Assembly: GCA_022241605.1 (NCBI GenBank)
Contig: JAKOMQ010000009.1
Span: forward strand, 1 to 64,000
Reading direction: 5' to 3'
Length of the DNA stretch: 64,000 bases
Source: Aquimonas sp.
GTDB taxonomy: Bacteria; Pseudomonadota; Gammaproteobacteria; Xanthomonadales; Xanthomonadaceae
The number at the start of each line of letters is the position of its first letter. Positions within the stretch are counted from its first letter, which is position 1. Under the pieces are notes generated by a model. It worked only from the letters and a program-made list of their open reading frames with translations. It made no database searches and was not told where the DNA came from. Of this stretch, positions 1-7,716 are shown piece after piece. Made by a program: the position numbers and the translations under genes.

Positions 1-273
1 CAGCAGGAGGGCATCGAAACGGCGCACATCGACCCCGGCAAGCCTTGGCAGAATGGCACCGCGGAGAGCTTGAACGGCAAGTTCCGCGACGAGTGCCTGA
101 GCATGGAGTGGTTCCGGAGCCGGGCCGAGGCGCGGGTGATCATCGAGAGCTGGCGCCGCCACTACAACGAAGATCGCCCCCACTCGAGCCTCGGCTACCG
201 GACGCCGAAGCAGTTCAAGGACGAACAGAAGCAGAAGAACGAAGCATCAACCCACCGAGCCTCCCTCAACTAA
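1..273 (+). CDS. IS3-family transposase OrfB, C-terminal fragment
   Basis: This is the end of a DDE-type integrase-core transposase. The reading frame is open from the first base of the window, so the 5' part lies outside. The visible 90 residues contain the block WQNGTAESLNGKFRDECL, whose glutamate is the third catalytic residue of the DDE triad, followed by the usual tail with RPHSSLGYRTPKQF that marks OrfB proteins of IS3-family elements. An apparent TTG start at position 70 is internal and should be ignored. The stop codon lies about 30 bases from the presumed right end of the element. Whether the copy is intact cannot be judged here. Family assignment is confident; the exact IS name is not. 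Confidence 0.92.
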   Translation, partial: QQEGIETAHIDPGKPWQNGTAESLNGKFRDECLSMEWFRSRAEARVIIESWRRHYNEDRPHSSLGYRTPKQFKDEQKQKNEASTHRASLN

Positions 274-302
274 TCGGTGGTCCTGAAAAAGCCGGCAGGT
301 CA
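1..302 (+). mobile_element. Right end of an IS3-family insertion sequence
   Basis: The transposase fragment is followed by a short non-coding tail that ends near GCCGGCAGGTCA (291-302). Read on the minus strand the end begins TGACCTGCCGGC, and a TG...CA terminal dinucleotide is usual for IS3 elements. The boundary is inferred because the left end is outside the window, so terminal inverted repeats and target duplication cannot be compared. The tail overlaps the 3' end of the minus-strand antitoxin gene at 266-547, so the element appears to have inserted in or directly behind that gene. Confidence 0.6.
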
Positions 303-547
303 GCGGCATCGATCTCCGCCATGCCCTCGACTTCCGGGGTGCCTGCGAAGCCCGCTTCGATACGCGCCGACAGTGCGTCAAAGCGCGCCTGCATGCGGCG
401 GATGCGCGCGAACAGCCGCGCGTCAACGAGGGCGGCAACGGGCTTGCCGTCCTTGTTGATGACAATGCTGTCGTGTCGGTACTGCACCTGGTTCAGCATC
501 TCGCCGAGGTTCTGGCGAAATGCGACGGCGCTGGTTTCAGTGATCAT
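266..547 (-). CDS. Phd/YefM-type antitoxin with IS-derived C-terminus
   Basis: A 93-residue protein. Its first half (MITETSAVAFRQNLGEMLNQVQ, then SIVINKDGKPVAALVDARLF) is the DNA-binding fold of Phd/YefM antitoxins, which neutralise a toxin through the C-terminal half and repress their own operon. An AGGAG ribosome site precedes the ATG. The last eleven residues (DLPAFSGPPIS) are read from the end of the IS3 element, so the natural tail and stop were probably lost when the element inserted. No toxin gene follows; the place where it should sit is occupied by the transposase. The PIN relic at 651-845 lies upstream, not downstream, so it is not obviously its partner. The antitoxin may be an orphan or non-functional in toxin binding. 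Confidence 0.75.
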   Translation of the reverse strand: MITETSAVAFRQNLGEMLNQVQYRHDSIVINKDGKPVAALVDARLFARIRRMQARFDALSARIEAGFAGTPEVEGMAEIDAADLPAFSGPPIS

Positions 548-650
548 GGCGGGCTCCTGCTAAGTCGATATGACCAGTATGGTCGATATGACTCGAATGG
601 CGCGAGGGGAAGGCGCGAGAGTCAGGCCCTGGTTTGACCCATCCCCGCGC

Positions 651-845
651 TCAGCACCGCCAAGGATCCACCAGCGCCACGCCCGTCTCCCGAAAGTCCG
701 CCACGTTCCGCGTCGCAAGGGGCGCCGAGCGAACGCGGGCAATGGAGGCGATCATCCCGGCGGGTGCGCTCATCGGGCGACCGGCACGAAGCGGCTGCGC
801 TTCGGCCACCGTGCGCCGCTCGCGTCTTGCCAGCCGATGTGCCAG
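651..845 (-). pseudogene. PIN-domain (VapC/FitB-like) toxin relic, C-terminal part
   Basis: No start codon is available, but the minus-strand frame ending in TGA at 651 reads AGRPMSAPAGMIASIARV, then LATRNVADFRETGVALVDPW. This is the conserved C-terminus of VapC/FitB-type PIN ribonucleases: the alpha-helix normally carrying the third acidic residue, then the L-A-T-R-N strand and D-F, ending in the G-V-x-L-x-[DN]-P-W tail. In intact homologues the first block reads P-[IL]-S-x-x-D; here the aspartate position is A-P-A, so a catalytic residue is also gone. The N-terminal two thirds are absent. Recognition is by family pattern rather than alignment. Confidence 0.6.
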
Positions 846-863
846 ATCGCCTGCCCGCGAATG

Positions 864-918
864 GGGTCAAGTCGAGATTTGAGACCAGTACACCGACGCT
901 TCCCGATCTCCTCCCTGG
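864..918 (+). repeat. Direct repeat, left copy, flanking the toxin-antitoxin pair
   Basis: About 55 bases that start GGTCAAGTCGAGATTTGAGACC and end CGATCTCCTCCCTGG. They match, with a few differences and a small length change, a second copy at 1970-2028 on the other side of the intact toxin-antitoxin pair. The first 22 bases form an imperfect palindrome (GGTC...GACC). The 290 bases between this copy and the antitoxin gene show nothing else except the operator described at 1147. Confidence 0.65.
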
Positions 919-1146
919 TGCAACAAGGCTAGGAGGTCACGGCTAGCCTTGGTGCATCCCAGCTCCGGTTTACACATCTCTCGCAGGTGAGACTCGGTCT
1001 TGTCTCAACGCTGCGCGCGCGGGCCTGCAGGACCTCCACCGCCAAGCTTCGCGACCGTCTTCAACCCCGGCGACTCCATAGGGCGCAGGACTCGACCACG
1101 CCTGCCTCATCGTTGCCTGTGCAGGCCCGATTCCACATTATTTCCA

Positions 1147-1162
1147 GTACCGTTATCGGTAC
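1147..1162 (+). promoter_or_regulatory. Candidate autoregulatory operator of the toxin-antitoxin operon
   Basis: A perfect 6-base inverted repeat, GTACCG-TTAT-CGGTAC, lies 46 bases before the antitoxin start. Phd/YefM-type antitoxins usually repress their own promoter by binding short palindromes of this kind. A -10-like element is not clear, so assignment as operator is inferred from position and symmetry. Confidence 0.5.
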
Positions 1163-1208
1163 TTTTCTGTGCTAGCCTGCCCTCCGCGACGCAAGCGGAG
1201 ATGCAGCG

Positions 1209-1481
1209 ATGGCCGACAACATCCTCACCAGCGCCGAGATCAAACGGCACGGCCTCGCCGTGATCGAGGACCGCTTGGCGCTTGGCCCGGTGCATCTGAT
1301 GAAACGCAACCGGCGGGCGGCGGTGGTGCTTAGCGAGGCCGAGTACGAGCGCCTGCTGCAAGCCCAGCCCAAAGCGGTGCCCGGCCAGGGCGCGCTGCAG
1401 TGGCTGCTGACGCAGGCGCCTCAAGGCAAGCGCAGCCGCGCGCAGATCGACGCCGAACTTGAGGCAGGGCGCGACTGGTGA
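1209..1481 (+). CDS. Phd/YefM-family antitoxin
   Basis: A 90-residue antitoxin. The N-terminal part (NILTSAEIKRHGLAVIEDRL, then LMKRNRRAAVVLSEAEYERL) fits the Phd/YefM fold, in which a beta-hairpin and helices dimerise and bind the operator. The C-terminal part is basic and helical and probably wraps the toxin. The gene overlaps the next one by four bases (GTGA), so the two proteins are translated in a coupled way, as usual for toxin-antitoxin pairs. A perfect palindrome upstream is the likely self-regulation site. The pair is bracketed by diverged direct repeats (864-918 and 1970-2028), which suggests it moved in as a unit. Confidence 0.85.
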   Translation: MADNILTSAEIKRHGLAVIEDRLALGPVHLMKRNRRAAVVLSEAEYERLLQAQPKAVPGQGALQWLLTQAPQGKRSRAQIDAELEAGRDW

Positions 1482-1885
1482 TCGCCTTTCTCGATGCCAA
1501 TGCGCTGATCTACCTGATCGAGGGCGAAGCGGCGCTGGCGGCGCGAGTGCGCGCAAGGCTGCAGACGCTGGCGGCAGCGCATCCCGCTCTGCGCATCGCC
1601 CTCAGCCGGCTCAGCTGGCTGGAGTGCCGCGTGGGGCCCATCAAGTCCGCCTCGTCCGAACGCCTGGCGCGCTTTGATGCCTTCTTCCAGCAGCCCGACC
1701 TGATCTGGCTGGAGCTCGAACGCGACGTCGTTGAGATCGCCACCGAGCTGCGCGGGCGCCTGGGCCTGCGCACGCCGGACGCCATGCAAGCCGCCTGCTG
1801 TCTGAAGTTGGGGCGCGAGCACGTGATGCTGACGGGCGATCGTGGTTTTGCGCGGGTTGAGGGCTTGAAGGTCGACTGGATTTGA
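1478..1885 (+). CDS. PIN-domain ribonuclease toxin (VapC-like)
   Basis: A 135-residue PIN-domain protein that should cleave RNA with metal ions when free of its antitoxin. The four acidic residues expected for a PIN active site are visible: D6 in FLDANALIY, E49 in LSWLECR, D101 in RTPDAMQAA and D121 in LTGDRGF. Translation starts at a GTG that overlaps the antitoxin stop. Length is normal for the family and nothing is missing, so the pair is probably functional. A decayed relative of the C-terminal half of this protein (MLTDDRGFARGDSLQIV) lies at 6288-6392. The exact VapC subfamily and RNA target are unknown. Confidence 0.88.
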   Translation: MIAFLDANALIYLIEGEAALAARVRARLQTLAAAHPALRIALSRLSWLECRVGPIKSASSERLARFDAFFQQPDLIWLELERDVVEIATELRGRLGLRTPDAMQAACCLKLGREHVMLTGDRGFARVEGLKVDWI

Positions 1886-1969
1886 ACGCGGCAGCTGCCA
1901 CTCGGCGTGCTGGCCAGCAGTGGCGCGAGGGTCACAGTGGGGCGAGGGTCAGCACCGCAGAAGCGAAGT

Positions 1970-2028
1970 GGTCAGGTCTAGACTTTAGACCAGCGCACCG
2001 ACCGACACCGGACCGATCTCCTCCCTGG
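1970..2028 (+). repeat. Direct repeat, right copy, flanking the toxin-antitoxin pair
   Basis: Starts GGTCAGGTCTAGACTTTA and ends CGATCTCCTCCCTGG, in the same orientation as the copy at 864-918. It contains a perfect hairpin GGTCTA-GACTT-TAGACC at 1975-1991. Similar GGTC...GACC palindromes are common at the ends of small repeat-borne or transposase-borne elements in this order, but no transposase accompanies it here. Confidence 0.65.
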
Positions 2029-2124
2029 CTGCGGGCAGCGAGGCGAGCAGGCGGGGCATCGTGTTCTCGACCCCAATCACAGATCCAACGTTTGCCGCAC
2101 TGACTGGCTGCAATGTCCCTCCCC

Positions 2125-2405
2125 TCACAGTCCCGCCTGCTTCGCCCAGAACTCTGCCGGCGTCAGGATCGGGTGCGGGTCGGCGAGCACGAGCGGGTCC
2201 TCGTCGCCGGTGATCAGGTAATCGGCAGCACGGGTGTGCAGCGCCGCAGCAGGGTGCCGAGCACGTCCTGATCCTTCGGGTCGCACAGGTCAGGCGCGCT
2301 GCTGGTTGCCGGTTCGATCACTTTTGCCCGGATCGACAGCGCATCCACCAGATCATTGATCTCATTCGCGCTCATCCCATGCCGATGCGCGAGCCTGGGC
2401 AGCAT
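2125..2405 (-). pseudogene. Frameshifted PIN-family toxin relic
   Basis: The minus strand reads LAHRHGMSANEINDLVDALS and then PDLCDPKDQDVLGTLL, after which the frame breaks near 2240. One frame over it continues AALHTRAADYLITGDEDPLV and HPILTPAEFWAKQAGL before a TGA at 2125. Together this is the C-terminal half of the putative PIN-family toxins whose hallmark is D-x-K-D then D-Y-[LI]-[IV]-T-G-D and an I-L-T-P-x-E-F tail. The N-terminal half with the first catalytic aspartate is missing. It is therefore both truncated and frameshifted. No antitoxin is visible next to it. Confidence 0.7.
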
Positions 2406-2476
2406 GCGTGCCCGGGCGAGGCCCGCGGCGCGGCTGAGGGTTGGCCGGCGGACTCCGGAAGACGCCGACGCTCAGG

Positions 2477-3997
2477 TCATTGAAGCGGGGTTTCGAATCC
2501 GCTGGCGAACAGACGGATTCGATCATGTTCCACCGCGCCGATATCGCAAACCGAGGCCGATCCCAGGCCGGTGGCATCAATCGGCCGCAGCACTCCACGG
2601 GCATCGCTGATGGTGCAGGTTCGCCAGTCGGCGAGGTTCGGCGCCTGCGGGTTGCCAGCGTCAATCGCGGGGCTATCGGGAAGCAGCTTGATCCATCCGC
2701 CGAACTGGCGCGGCCGCGACTCGAACCAGTCAAGACGCAGCGGTGTGGGGCTGACGGAGATTCCACAGCCCGGTGCCGCGCGATCGGACAGCGTGAAGCT
2801 GGTTTCCACGTTGACGCTGCTGCCCACTGAACAGGAAGCGACCGGCCCCTGCTGCGCGCGGATGAACAGCGCATTGGACAAGCGCAACACGCTTGGCGCC
2901 AACTGGCCGGGAACGGCCTCCACACGCACCTCGCTGCCTTGGCTGCTGCCGCCCTCGGTCTTGGCGAAGCTGGTGTTGCGCAGGGTGACCATCGCCAGGT
3001 TGCTTGTTACGGCGCTGCCGTTGAAAGCATCGACTTCCCAGAAGCTGGTGTTGCGCACCTCCAGCGTTCGGCTGCGGTCACTGCTTTCGACCGTGAGCAC
3101 GCCGCGCGGCGAACCGCCCTGGAAGAACAGGCTGTTCTCGATCAGTGCGTTGCCCTCGGCATAGATCGCGCCACCGCGTGCATCGCCCGGAGCAGCCTGG
3201 CTGCCCGCACCCGCAAAGTTCTCGTTGAACGAGGTGCGATTCACGCTGAGCCGTGCGCCGCCCCCTACGTAGATCGCGCCACCCAGTGCGGCGGGTACAT
3301 TGCCGGCCGTCCCGCCTTGCGCAAAGTTCAGCTCGAACAGCGCGCCATCGCTCACCAGACTCTTGCTGCTGTCGGCAAGAAGTGCGATTGCACCCCCGGC
3401 GACGTTGAACTCGAGGTTGCTGGGGTTCCCGAACCCGTTCCCCACGAACACTGAGTCGCTGATGTTGATGCTGCGGCCGAATACCAGCATGGCGCCGCCC
3501 TGGGCACTGCGGAAGAGTTCATTGCGCAGCCCTACACAGGTAAACATCGCCACATCGTTCAGGAAGATGCTGGCGTTGCCGCTGGCCGGCCCGGCCAGGA
3601 GGCAGCCTCCTCCGCCAACCCGTCGACCGCTGAAGAGCCCCACGTTGTTCAGGGTGAAGAGGAGGTTATCCGCACCAATCTGCAGCAGCGGGCTGTTGTT
3701 CTGTGCATTGATGAGAACGCGCGGCCCGGCCACGCTGCCGATCGATATGCCGGGCTTGTCGATGCTCGGCAGCTCGCTGAGCACGTTGATTGTGCTGCCT
3801 GCGGGCACATCGAACACGATTGAATGCAGATTGCCGCTGGCTGCGTTCGCCGAGAGGATGGCGTTGCGCAAACTGCCCGCACCGCCGTCATTGGTGTTGG
3901 TGACGGTGAACGTGGCAGCGTGGGCAACCCCGGACGCAGCCCAGAAAAGCAGAACGATCGACGGCAGAAGCCGTGTCGGGAGGAGGTTCTCGAACAT
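2477..3997 (-). CDS. Secreted parallel beta-helix protein with C-terminal GFE tag
   Basis: A 506-residue exported protein of unknown function. Residues 1-27 form a signal peptide ending AHA. The mature protein opens FTVTNTNDGGAGSLRNAI, the N-terminal cap typical of large right-handed beta-helix proteins of the choice-of-anchor-Q type, and continues as irregular short beta repeats rich in G, N and S (for example GGAIYVGGGARLSVNRTSF and GGAIYAEGNALIENSLF). Near the end it has SPAIDAGNP and then CDIGAVEHD, the usual closing elements. The last residues, IRLFASGFETPLQ, resemble the very end of the protein at 19345-20571 (TIFANGFE). No enzyme motif is apparent; a surface or matrix role is only inferred. 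Confidence 0.8.
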   Translation of the reverse strand: MFENLLPTRLLPSIVLLFWAASGVAHAATFTVTNTNDGGAGSLRNAILSANAASGNLHSIVFDVPAGSTINVLSELPSIDKPGISIGSVAGPRVLINAQNNSPLLQIGADNLLFTLNNVGLFSGRRVGGGGCLLAGPASGNASIFLNDVAMFTCVGLRNELFRSAQGGAMLVFGRSINISDSVFVGNGFGNPSNLEFNVAGGAIALLADSSKSLVSDGALFELNFAQGGTAGNVPAALGGAIYVGGGARLSVNRTSFNENFAGAGSQAAPGDARGGAIYAEGNALIENSLFFQGGSPRGVLTVESSDRSRTLEVRNTSFWEVDAFNGSAVTSNLAMVTLRNTSFAKTEGGSSQGSEVRVEAVPGQLAPSVLRLSNALFIRAQQGPVASCSVGSSVNVETSFTLSDRAAPGCGISVSPTPLRLDWFESRPRQFGGWIKLLPDSPAIDAGNPQAPNLADWRTCTISDARGVLRPIDATGLGSASVCDIGAVEHDRIRLFASGFETPLQ

Positions 3998-4443
3998 GCG
4001 GGCACCGTGGTTTTGGATTCACTACGCTGCGATACGTCTTGGCTCCGCGATTCGCGACACAGCCAGCCGCAGGCGTGGGGCTGTCCAAGTATTCCGCGTG
4101 TGCAAGGGTTTTCTGGAGCTGTCCTGGTGCCGCCCAGCGGGGCAAGAGTGCTGGCATGCACATCAGGGTGGGCTGGACCGCGAGTAGCGAGCCTGCAGCG
4201 CGCGCGAGCGGGGTGCTGCAAGTCGCTATCGGTGCAAGCTGGCTTACAGCACGCCGCTGCTCGCAGGCGATCAAGCCGCTTGCCCCGGCCCGGCATGAGC
4301 AGGTGGCGTTGATTGTCCCAGCGTCACGGTCGGCATCGCCGAGCGGCCGTGCCTTTGACGGCGCGGCGCTTGCAGCCCATCGGGTTGATGCCAACCACGC
4401 CGCTCGCGGGATCACACGAACGGCGCGGTCGCATCACGCCTTG
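3998..4443. other. 446-base intergenic region, no feature recognised
   Basis: The stretch separates two minus-strand secreted-protein genes. Open frames cross it on both strands, but they read as high-GC shadow frames without recognisable motifs or ribosome sites. No hairpin terminator or repeat of the families seen elsewhere in the window was found. The promoter of the beta-helix gene presumably lies in the part next to 3997. Confidence 0.5.
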
Positions 4444-5619
4444 TCAGTGCAGGGTCACCGTCACCGTCGCCTCGTAGATCGCCGAGGGATCGCCGCCCTG
4501 TTCGATCGACCACAAGATCACGTCGGCCGAGCGTTCGACCGGGCCTTCGAACAGCGTCTCGCCAGCGGCGGAGACGATCGAGATGGATTCGTCGAGGTCC
4601 AGCAGGGCCGCCGACAGGCGCACTTCAACCATCCGTCCGCTGGGGCCCTCAAGCGTGATGGTCTGGCCGTCAACCGAAGCAACGAGGCCGTCTCCGTCCT
4701 CGCCGCCCTCCGGCAATGCGAGCCAGTAAAGCGCGTCCTGCTGCGCGCGGCCCAGGCGCCACACCACGCGCATCGGCCAGGCATCACGCACGAAACCCTC
4801 CATCCACGGCACCGCGACGCGATCTTCCAGGTCCATCCAGTGCCCTTTATTGGCGTGGATCCGGACCTGATGCCGGTAGCCCTCTGGATCCGCGGCCCTC
4901 AGTGCGGCGAGCGTGCGCCCGTAGCGCGCAGCCTCGGCTGCGCGATCGTAAGCGCTGTCCTGTGCGCCCATGTGGATCGCGAAAGGGAGATTGCGCAGAT
5001 TCTCCACGGAAACACCGTTCGGGTGTCCGGCCATCATGGCTGCGGCCGCGAAACGGTCTGCCATGCGGGGCGCGAGTTGGTACACCCCGTCGCCGCCTGC
5101 CGAGTAGCCCATCAGGTAGACGCGATCCGGGTCCACCGTGCCGGCTGCGACAAGTGCATCGATCAACCGGACCAGCAGCGCATCCACGGTCGGCCCATGC
5201 CAGCAGTCCCACTCGTCGGTCGGCGCGCGCGGGGCGATGTAGATGCCCTCCGCAGGCGCATACGAGTGCCCGAGTTCGAGCTGATTGGCCCACTGCTCGT
5301 CGTTGTACTCGCTCGCGGTGCCGCCGCCGCCGTGCAGAGAGATGAACAGCGGTCGCCGCCGTCCGTCCTCAGCTTCACACGGCGCGGTGCAGGCCTCGCC
5401 CTCGCCGCCCTCGAAGCTCAAGGCGTGGAAGCGCAGTTCGGCGCCGTCAAGATCGATGCGCCCCGCCTCCAGCTCCGCGGCAGTTTCCGAGGCAAAACGG
5501 TTTGCGTAGTCGGCCCAGCTGGCCGCGGCCGTCTCCGTCGCTTCCTGCGCGGTCAGGCCGGCCTCGGCGGTGCCCGCGACCAGCAGGGCGAGTGAAAACC
5601 CAAACGCTACGTGCTTCAT
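4444..5619 (-). CDS. Secreted alpha/beta-hydrolase, PHB-depolymerase-like esterase
   Basis: A 391-residue exported serine hydrolase. Residues 1-20 are a signal peptide. The fold is read from LFISLHGGGG (oxyanion region, about 91-100) and the nucleophile elbow MGYSAGG with Ser173. The acid could be D221 in GAQDSAYDRA and the base H260 in NKGHWMDLE. The arrangement, including RPLFISLHGGGGTASEY and DRVYLMGYSAGGDGVY, resembles the esterase/PHB-depolymerase group that acts on polyester or acylated substrates. After residue about 290 comes a beta-rich tail without enzyme motifs. Four cysteines in the N-terminal half may form disulfides. The substrate cannot be told from sequence. Confidence 0.8.
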   Translation of the reverse strand: MKHVAFGFSLALLVAGTAEAGLTAQEATETAAASWADYANRFASETAAELEAGRIDLDGAELRFHALSFEGGEGEACTAPCEAEDGRRRPLFISLHGGGGTASEYNDEQWANQLELGHSYAPAEGIYIAPRAPTDEWDCWHGPTVDALLVRLIDALVAAGTVDPDRVYLMGYSAGGDGVYQLAPRMADRFAAAAMMAGHPNGVSVENLRNLPFAIHMGAQDSAYDRAAEAARYGRTLAALRAADPEGYRHQVRIHANKGHWMDLEDRVAVPWMEGFVRDAWPMRVVWRLGRAQQDALYWLALPEGGEDGDGLVASVDGQTITLEGPSGRMVEVRLSAALLDLDESISIVSAAGETLFEGPVERSADVILWSIEQGGDPSAIYEATVTVTLH

Positions 5620-6074
5620 CGACTCTCCCCAGTGGCTGGCCGCGAGGATGGGCGCGGATGCGCGATGGTAGGGCTAACGGGATGCAAAGTGCGCAGGCGG
5701 ATCGGCGTGGATGCGCGCGAGTCAGGAGGTGCTCGAAAACATCCGTGCTCTCGGCCGCGCTAGTGTCGTGATTCGTACTTGGCGGACAGTAGCTGCAAGC
5801 GGATTTGTGTGGCTGGCAAGGCGCGACGACGAGTCATGGCAGGGCTATGGCGAGGAGCAGGAACGCTGTCAGCCGCGCAAAGACGCCGCAGACAGGTTCG
5901 CTCAAGTGCGACTCACTACACCAGGGATCCGGCAGCACTGCGCCCGTTTCGGGATCGTTCGACTGAACCGCCCCGTCGCACTCGATGCTGGCGCGGATCC
6001 GGGCAAGGGCCGCTCTCAAGAAACGCAGCGCTCGCCATGGCTCTTGGCGTCATGGCCCCACGAAAGCAGCTGTG

Positions 6075-6151
6075 TGTAGGAGCGAGCTCGCTCGCGACCG
6101 GGGCACGTGAGGGCAGCCAGAGGCCGCGATCGCCTGCAAGCAGGCTCCACA
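6075..6151. repeat. REP-type inverted pair (GGAGCGAGCTCGCTCGCGA class)
   Basis: Begins TGTAGGAGCGAGCTCGCTCG and ends GCAAGCAGGCTCCACA. The two halves are inverted relative to one another (TGTAGGAGC...GCTCCACA), which is the layout of REP or BIME units known from Pseudomonas and Xanthomonas relatives. It lies in a gene-poor stretch (5620-6287) in which nothing else was recognised apart from weak matches to the long palindrome family near 6181-6239. No REP-associated tyrosine transposase gene is in the window. Confidence 0.7.
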
Positions 6152-6287
6152 AGGAGCGCGAGCGGACGAATTCCGTTTTCTTGAAAAACATCCGCACCGC
6201 ACAGCGGCGCTGAGACTCTCTCAGGGCCTGTGAGAACCCGTACTGCGCAGAGGGCGCGCGGGAACCTGCGCGCAGCTTTTGCCCTGC

Positions 6288-6392
6288 GAGCCCCGAGGTG
6301 CGTGCCGCCAGTCGCTGGATCGAGGCGACCGGATGCTCACGGATGACCGTGGCTTCGCTCGCGGGGATAGCCTCCAGATCGTCAGGCTCTGA
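6288..6392 (+). pseudogene. PIN-toxin relic, last third only
   Basis: The plus-strand frame ending in TGA at 6390-6392 reads ACRQSLDRGDRMLTDDRGF followed by ARGDSLQIVRL. This lines up with the tail of the intact toxin at 1478-1885 (LKLGREHVMLTGDRGFARVEG and so on), including the last acidic residue in T-D-D-R-G-F. No upstream coding sequence or start codon can be joined to it. It is the third decayed PIN toxin in the first 6.4 kb. Confidence 0.6.
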
Positions 6393-6568
6393 CGCGGCGC
6401 TGGACCTGCCCAGAAGAGACGAGGCGATGCTGCGACCAGTGGCAACGCCGTTCCAGCGGACTCCCGTGTCACCAGCGAATCTAGGTTAATCCGACAGTGC
6501 TACCCTCGGCGGTCCGCTACGCGCGACCACTTCGTGTCGCGCACCTACATTTTCCAGTTGGAGACATC

Positions 6569-7681
6569 ATGCAAAACCTCAAAACCCTGCTCGCTGACCT
6601 CAAGGCACGTCAGGACGATCCCGCCATCAGCATCCTGATGCCGACCCATCGCAGCTTTCCTGACAACAAGCAGGATCCGATCACCCTGAAGAATCTGGTC
6701 AAGCAGGCCGAGGAGCGGCTGCTGGCGCAGATGGACAAGCGTGAGGTCTGGCCGATCATGGAAGCGATCAACGCTGAGGTGGAAGCGCACGACCACAGCC
6801 AGAACCTGGAAGGGTTGGCGCTGTTCGCCGGTGGCGGGCGTGCGGATATCGTGCGGCTGCCGTTCGCGGTCAATGAGCGCGCGATCATCGATAGCAACTT
6901 CACCACCCGCGACATCTCGCGCGGGCTGTTCGATGCCGTGAGCTATTTCGTTGTGGTCATCTCGCGCGAGTCCGGCCGCCTGTTCCAGGCCTACAACGAT
7001 CGCGTGGTCCACGTGTTCGACCGCAACACCAAGCTGCAGGGCCACAGCTTTCCAATCAAGAACCACTCCCTGTACAGCACCAGCGGCCACGATCGCTCAC
7101 AGGCGCCGAGCGAAGACAATCTGCTGAAGGAGTTCCTCAACGTTATCGACAAGAGCCTTCAGGAAATCCAGGGCGCACGCGGCAGCGACCGCCTGCCGGT
7201 CATCGTCATGGGCGATGCGCGCAACGTTGGCCTGTTCAAGCAGCTGTCGGACCGCCCTGACGACATCGTCGGCGAAGTCACCAATTCCGCGGACCTCGAG
7301 GCAGATGCCCATACCTTGATTGCCGATGCCCAGCACGCCGTGGCCCTGCACCGCGATGCAGTGGAGGCCGCAGCGATGAATCAGCGCGGGCAGGCACACG
7401 GCGCCAATCGTCTGCTCACCGATTTCTCCGACATCTTTCGCACCGTGGGTGAAGGCAACTGCGAGCGCCTGTACGTCCGCCGCGGCTTCATCCAGCCGGG
7501 CGTGATGGACAGTGACGCTCGTACCGTAACGCTCAGCGAAGACGCCACCGCCGATGGCGTCACCGACGACGTGGTGGATGAGCTGATCGAGTTGGTCCAG
7601 GCCAACGGCGGCGACATCGCCTTCCTCTCGGCCAGCACGCTAGGCGACGAAGCACCGCTGGCACTGCAGACGCGGTACTGA
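6569..7681 (+). CDS. baeRF3-type release-factor-like protein, putative ribosome hibernation factor
   Basis: A 370-residue protein of the bacterial archaeo-eukaryotic release-factor-like group (baeRF family 3). Members resemble eRF1/Dom34 in fold and some have been assigned as ribosome hibernation factors; the role here is taken from the family. Visible blocks are ISILMPTHRSFPDNKQDPI near the N-terminus, YFVVVISRESGRLFQAYNDR in the middle, RLPVIVMGDARNVGLFKQLS, and a C-terminal domain ending DIAFLSASTLGDEAPLALQTRY that matches the GG/SA-type loop region. The ATG at 6569 is chosen because GGAG precedes it; the frame is open further upstream to 6497 without a ribosome site. It stands alone, followed by a strong hairpin. 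Homologue recognition is good, biochemical role uncertain. Confidence 0.75.
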   Translation: MQNLKTLLADLKARQDDPAISILMPTHRSFPDNKQDPITLKNLVKQAEERLLAQMDKREVWPIMEAINAEVEAHDHSQNLEGLALFAGGGRADIVRLPFAVNERAIIDSNFTTRDISRGLFDAVSYFVVVISRESGRLFQAYNDRVVHVFDRNTKLQGHSFPIKNHSLYSTSGHDRSQAPSEDNLLKEFLNVIDKSLQEIQGARGSDRLPVIVMGDARNVGLFKQLSDRPDDIVGEVTNSADLEADAHTLIADAQHAVALHRDAVEAAAMNQRGQAHGANRLLTDFSDIFRTVGEGNCERLYVRRGFIQPGVMDSDARTVTLSEDATADGVTDDVVDELIELVQANGGDIAFLSASTLGDEAPLALQTRY

Positions 7682-7716
7682 GAGCGTAGACGTGCTCCAG
7701 ACGCACTCGGCATGCC

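Noticed and set aside
622-870. 82-codon minus-strand open frame
   Set aside because: It is out of frame with the PIN relic in the same place and shows no motif.
2480-2520. TTCGAATCC stretch resembling a tRNA T-loop
   Set aside because: It is inside the coding sequence of the beta-helix protein and no acceptor, D or anticodon stem can be drawn around it.
3973-5595. A 540-codon open frame on the plus strand
   Set aside because: It lies antisense to the esterase gene, lacks a ribosome site and recognisable motifs, and has the R/A/H-rich composition of shadow frames in high-GC DNA.
5711-6239. Weak matches to the palindrome ends near 5726, 6181 and 6222
   Set aside because: Only 12-18 bases agree (for example CAGGGCCTGTGAGAACCC) and no second half is present, so they are not counted as copies.
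1-6500. Prophage or integrative element at the left end
   Set aside because: No integrase, phage structural, conjugation or attachment-site features are visible; IS and toxin modules explain the region.
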